Of a stretch of 15,927 nucleotides of DNA, positions 15,401 to 15,927 are shown piece by piece; position 1 is the first letter of the stretch; every line of letters begins with the position of its first letter. This DNA is from Gammaproteobacteria bacterium RBG_16_37_9. Lineage in GTDB: Bacteria; Pseudomonadota; Gammaproteobacteria; UBA9339. The notes under the pieces are model-generated. The model saw only the letters and a program-made list of their open reading frames with translations, ran no database searches and had not been told where the DNA came from. The stretch covers positions 6,953-22,879 of the forward strand of contig MGXJ01000018.1 of NCBI GenBank assembly GCA_001801345.1, read 5' to 3'. Made by a program: the position numbers and the translations under genes.

Positions 15401-15927
15401 CTATGATATCGGTTTTGGTGGTTTAGATCATGTTCTTGCAAGTGGAAAAAATATAAAAGTTTTAGTGCTAGATACTGAAGTTTATTCCAACACTGGCGGG
15501 CAATCATCAAAAGCTACTCCACGTGGCGCTGTAGTTAAGTTTGCTATGGGCGGCAAATTAGCGGCAAAAAAAGATTTAGGATTAATGTTAATGTCTTACG
15601 GAAATATTTATATTGCAAATGTGGCTATTGGTGCTAATCCTGCCCAGGCAATTAAAGCCTTTCAAGAAGCGGAAAATTATGATGGCCCAGCAATTATTAT
15701 TGCTTATAGCCACTGTATTTCACATGGAATCGATATGGTTCAAGGAATGCAGCAACAAAAACTTGCGGTGCAATGCGGTCACTGGCCATTATATCGCTAT
15801 AATCCTGATCGCATTAAAGATGGACTAAGCCCGCTACAACTAGATTCAGAAAAACCCAGCATCTTATTTAAAGAATATGCGCAAAATGAAAATCGCTATC
15901 AAATTTTAATGCGCACTAAACCAGAAG
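12468..15927 (+). CDS. nifJ: Pyruvate:ferredoxin/flavodoxin oxidoreductase, C-terminus off window
   Basis: Single-chain PFOR converting pyruvate, CoA and oxidised ferredoxin or flavodoxin to acetyl-CoA, CO2 and reduced carrier. 1153 codons are open from ATG 12468 to the edge; full family members have about 1170-1200. Domains in order: pyruvate-binding YPITPAS (32-38) with T35, E68 in SEGGAAGAVHGALQTGA, and R118, each four residues from the D. africanus catalytic equivalents; domain II/III; a 2[4Fe-4S] insert with C695-C698-C701-C705 and C751-C754-C757-C761; and the proximal cluster C820-C823, C851 and C1083 (SHCISHG). The thiamine-diphosphate site is GGDGWAYDIG (D975) and SNTGGQSSKATP (N1008). 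All cofactor ligands are present, so it looks functional. These enzymes are usually oxygen-sensitive and anaerobic. No ribosome site of note precedes the ATG, and redox partners are not in the window. Confidence 0.97.
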   Translation, partial: MNHKNKNTFVVFDGNEAASYVAYRTNEICIIYPITPASYMGELTDQWAAEDIKNIWGTTPKIVTMQSEGGAAGAVHGALQTGALATTFTSSQGLLLMIPNMYRIAGELTPTVFHIATRAIASQGMSIYGDHSDIYATRATGFAMLCAANVQEAHDMALITQAAALKTRIPFLHFFDGFRTSHEVAKIELLSHEQIRAMIDDDLVIAGRNRRLTPENPSIRGVVSDHDIYFQGREATNTFYASLPSTLEKTLQQFKKITGRTYKLVEYYGDPKAERIIIIMGSATETAQETVAYLNQKKAKVGLIKIRLFRPFPKKQFLNALPKTCKAIAILDRTKEPGAAGEPLYEEIATTILENYNRLPKQKIIAGRYGIASKEFTPTMVKAVFDELQKANPKNHFTIGINDDVTHTSLKYDNNFDIEPASVFRAVFYGLGADGTVGANKNSIKIIGEETNLYAQGYFVYDAKKTGSRTVSHLRFGPNKIHSTYLIKCANFIGCHQFNFIEKIPILERAAPNATFLLNSSTSADKVWNVLPRSLQQTIIDKKIKFYVIDGYKIARDLGMKNHINTIMQTCFFALSNIIPLSDAIAKIKASIKKTYSSKGDAVLQRNYAAVDNTLANLTEVKIPPKATSHFDLPPTISNNAPKFMQKVVGKMLAGRGDELPVSALPCDGTYPTNSTCWEKRNTSHEIPIWIPEDCVQCGLCHAVCPHSAIRAKRYAKDALQNAPVNFPYNKLKGTDTHEECFTLQIYPEDCTGCAACVEVCPINKGKNNKKALIMQPKISTSEKELSNIKFFESLPVDPEKFDKTSVRGIQYITPMFEFCAACAGCGETPYIKLLTQLFGDRLTIADACGCTLAYGGYLPTIPWTINSDGRGPAFGASLFEDNAEFGYGFLLTAEKHREQALELITKLAAKINNPKLIHTIINTKQNTDHGITTKRKAVAELKNILKKINSSDAKQLLSLADQLIKQSIWALGGDGWAYDIGFGGLDHVLASGKNIKVLVLDTEVYSNTGGQSSKATPRGAVVKFAMGGKLAAKKDLGLMLMSYGNIYIANVAIGANPAQAIKAFQEAENYDGPAIIIAYSHCISHGIDMVQGMQQQKLAVQCGHWPLYRYNPDRIKDGLSPLQLDSEKPSILFKEYAQNENRYQILMRTKPE

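Overview
The window looks like chromosomal DNA of an AT-rich gammaproteobacterium related to Legionellales/Coxiella. It encodes an LPS enzyme (KdsB), the two-subunit glycyl-tRNA synthetase (GlyQ/GlyS), a Com1/DsbA-like periplasmic thioredoxin-fold protein and a UspA protein, all close to rpmH-rnpA-yidD-yidC. From memory, a similar set of neighbours (yidC-rnpA-rpmH, uspA, glyQS, com1) occurs together in Coxiella burnetii. The taxonomic placement is inference, not a database result.

Left end (1-1194, minus strand): the compact ribosome/membrane-insertion operon rpmH-rnpA-yidD-yidC, with 1-base and 4-base overlaps; yidC runs off the window. A good sigma-70 promoter (TTGACA, 17 bases, TAACAT) sits upstream of rpmH. 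The gene-free stretch 1195-1600 is AT-rich and carries one perfect DnaA box plus two one-mismatch boxes arranged as a 13-base inverted pair. All genes to its left point left and all genes to its right point right, so it is a candidate chromosomal origin, although dnaA is not adjacent.

Middle (1601-9582, plus strand): uspA; a com1/dsbA-like gene with its own promoter; glyQ-glyS overlapping by 11 bases; kdsB; and the clpB disaggregase. Two dispersed-repeat-like palindromes sit between genes: a 13-base-arm hairpin plus an extra half copy before glyQ, and a 22-base-arm inverted repeat that contains the kdsB stop codon.

Right part (9583-15927, plus strand): a 120-base, almost fully paired hairpin ends inside the ribosome binding site of a secreted DUF3857/transglutaminase-like protein. 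This gene is followed by a small lipoprotein gene interrupted by an in-frame TGA. Next comes a 370-base gap holding a compact inverted-repeat structure of about 149 bases (a candidate structured RNA or miniature element). Last is a nearly complete pyruvate:ferredoxin/flavodoxin oxidoreductase (nifJ) that runs off the end about 30-50 residues short of the usual family length.

The most unusual signals are the two large RNA-like folds (9694-9813 and 12141-12289), the TGA-interrupted lipoprotein, the presence of an oxygen-sensitive-type PFOR in this background, and the putative origin without dnaA. No tRNA, rRNA, CRISPR array, transposase or phage gene was recognised.
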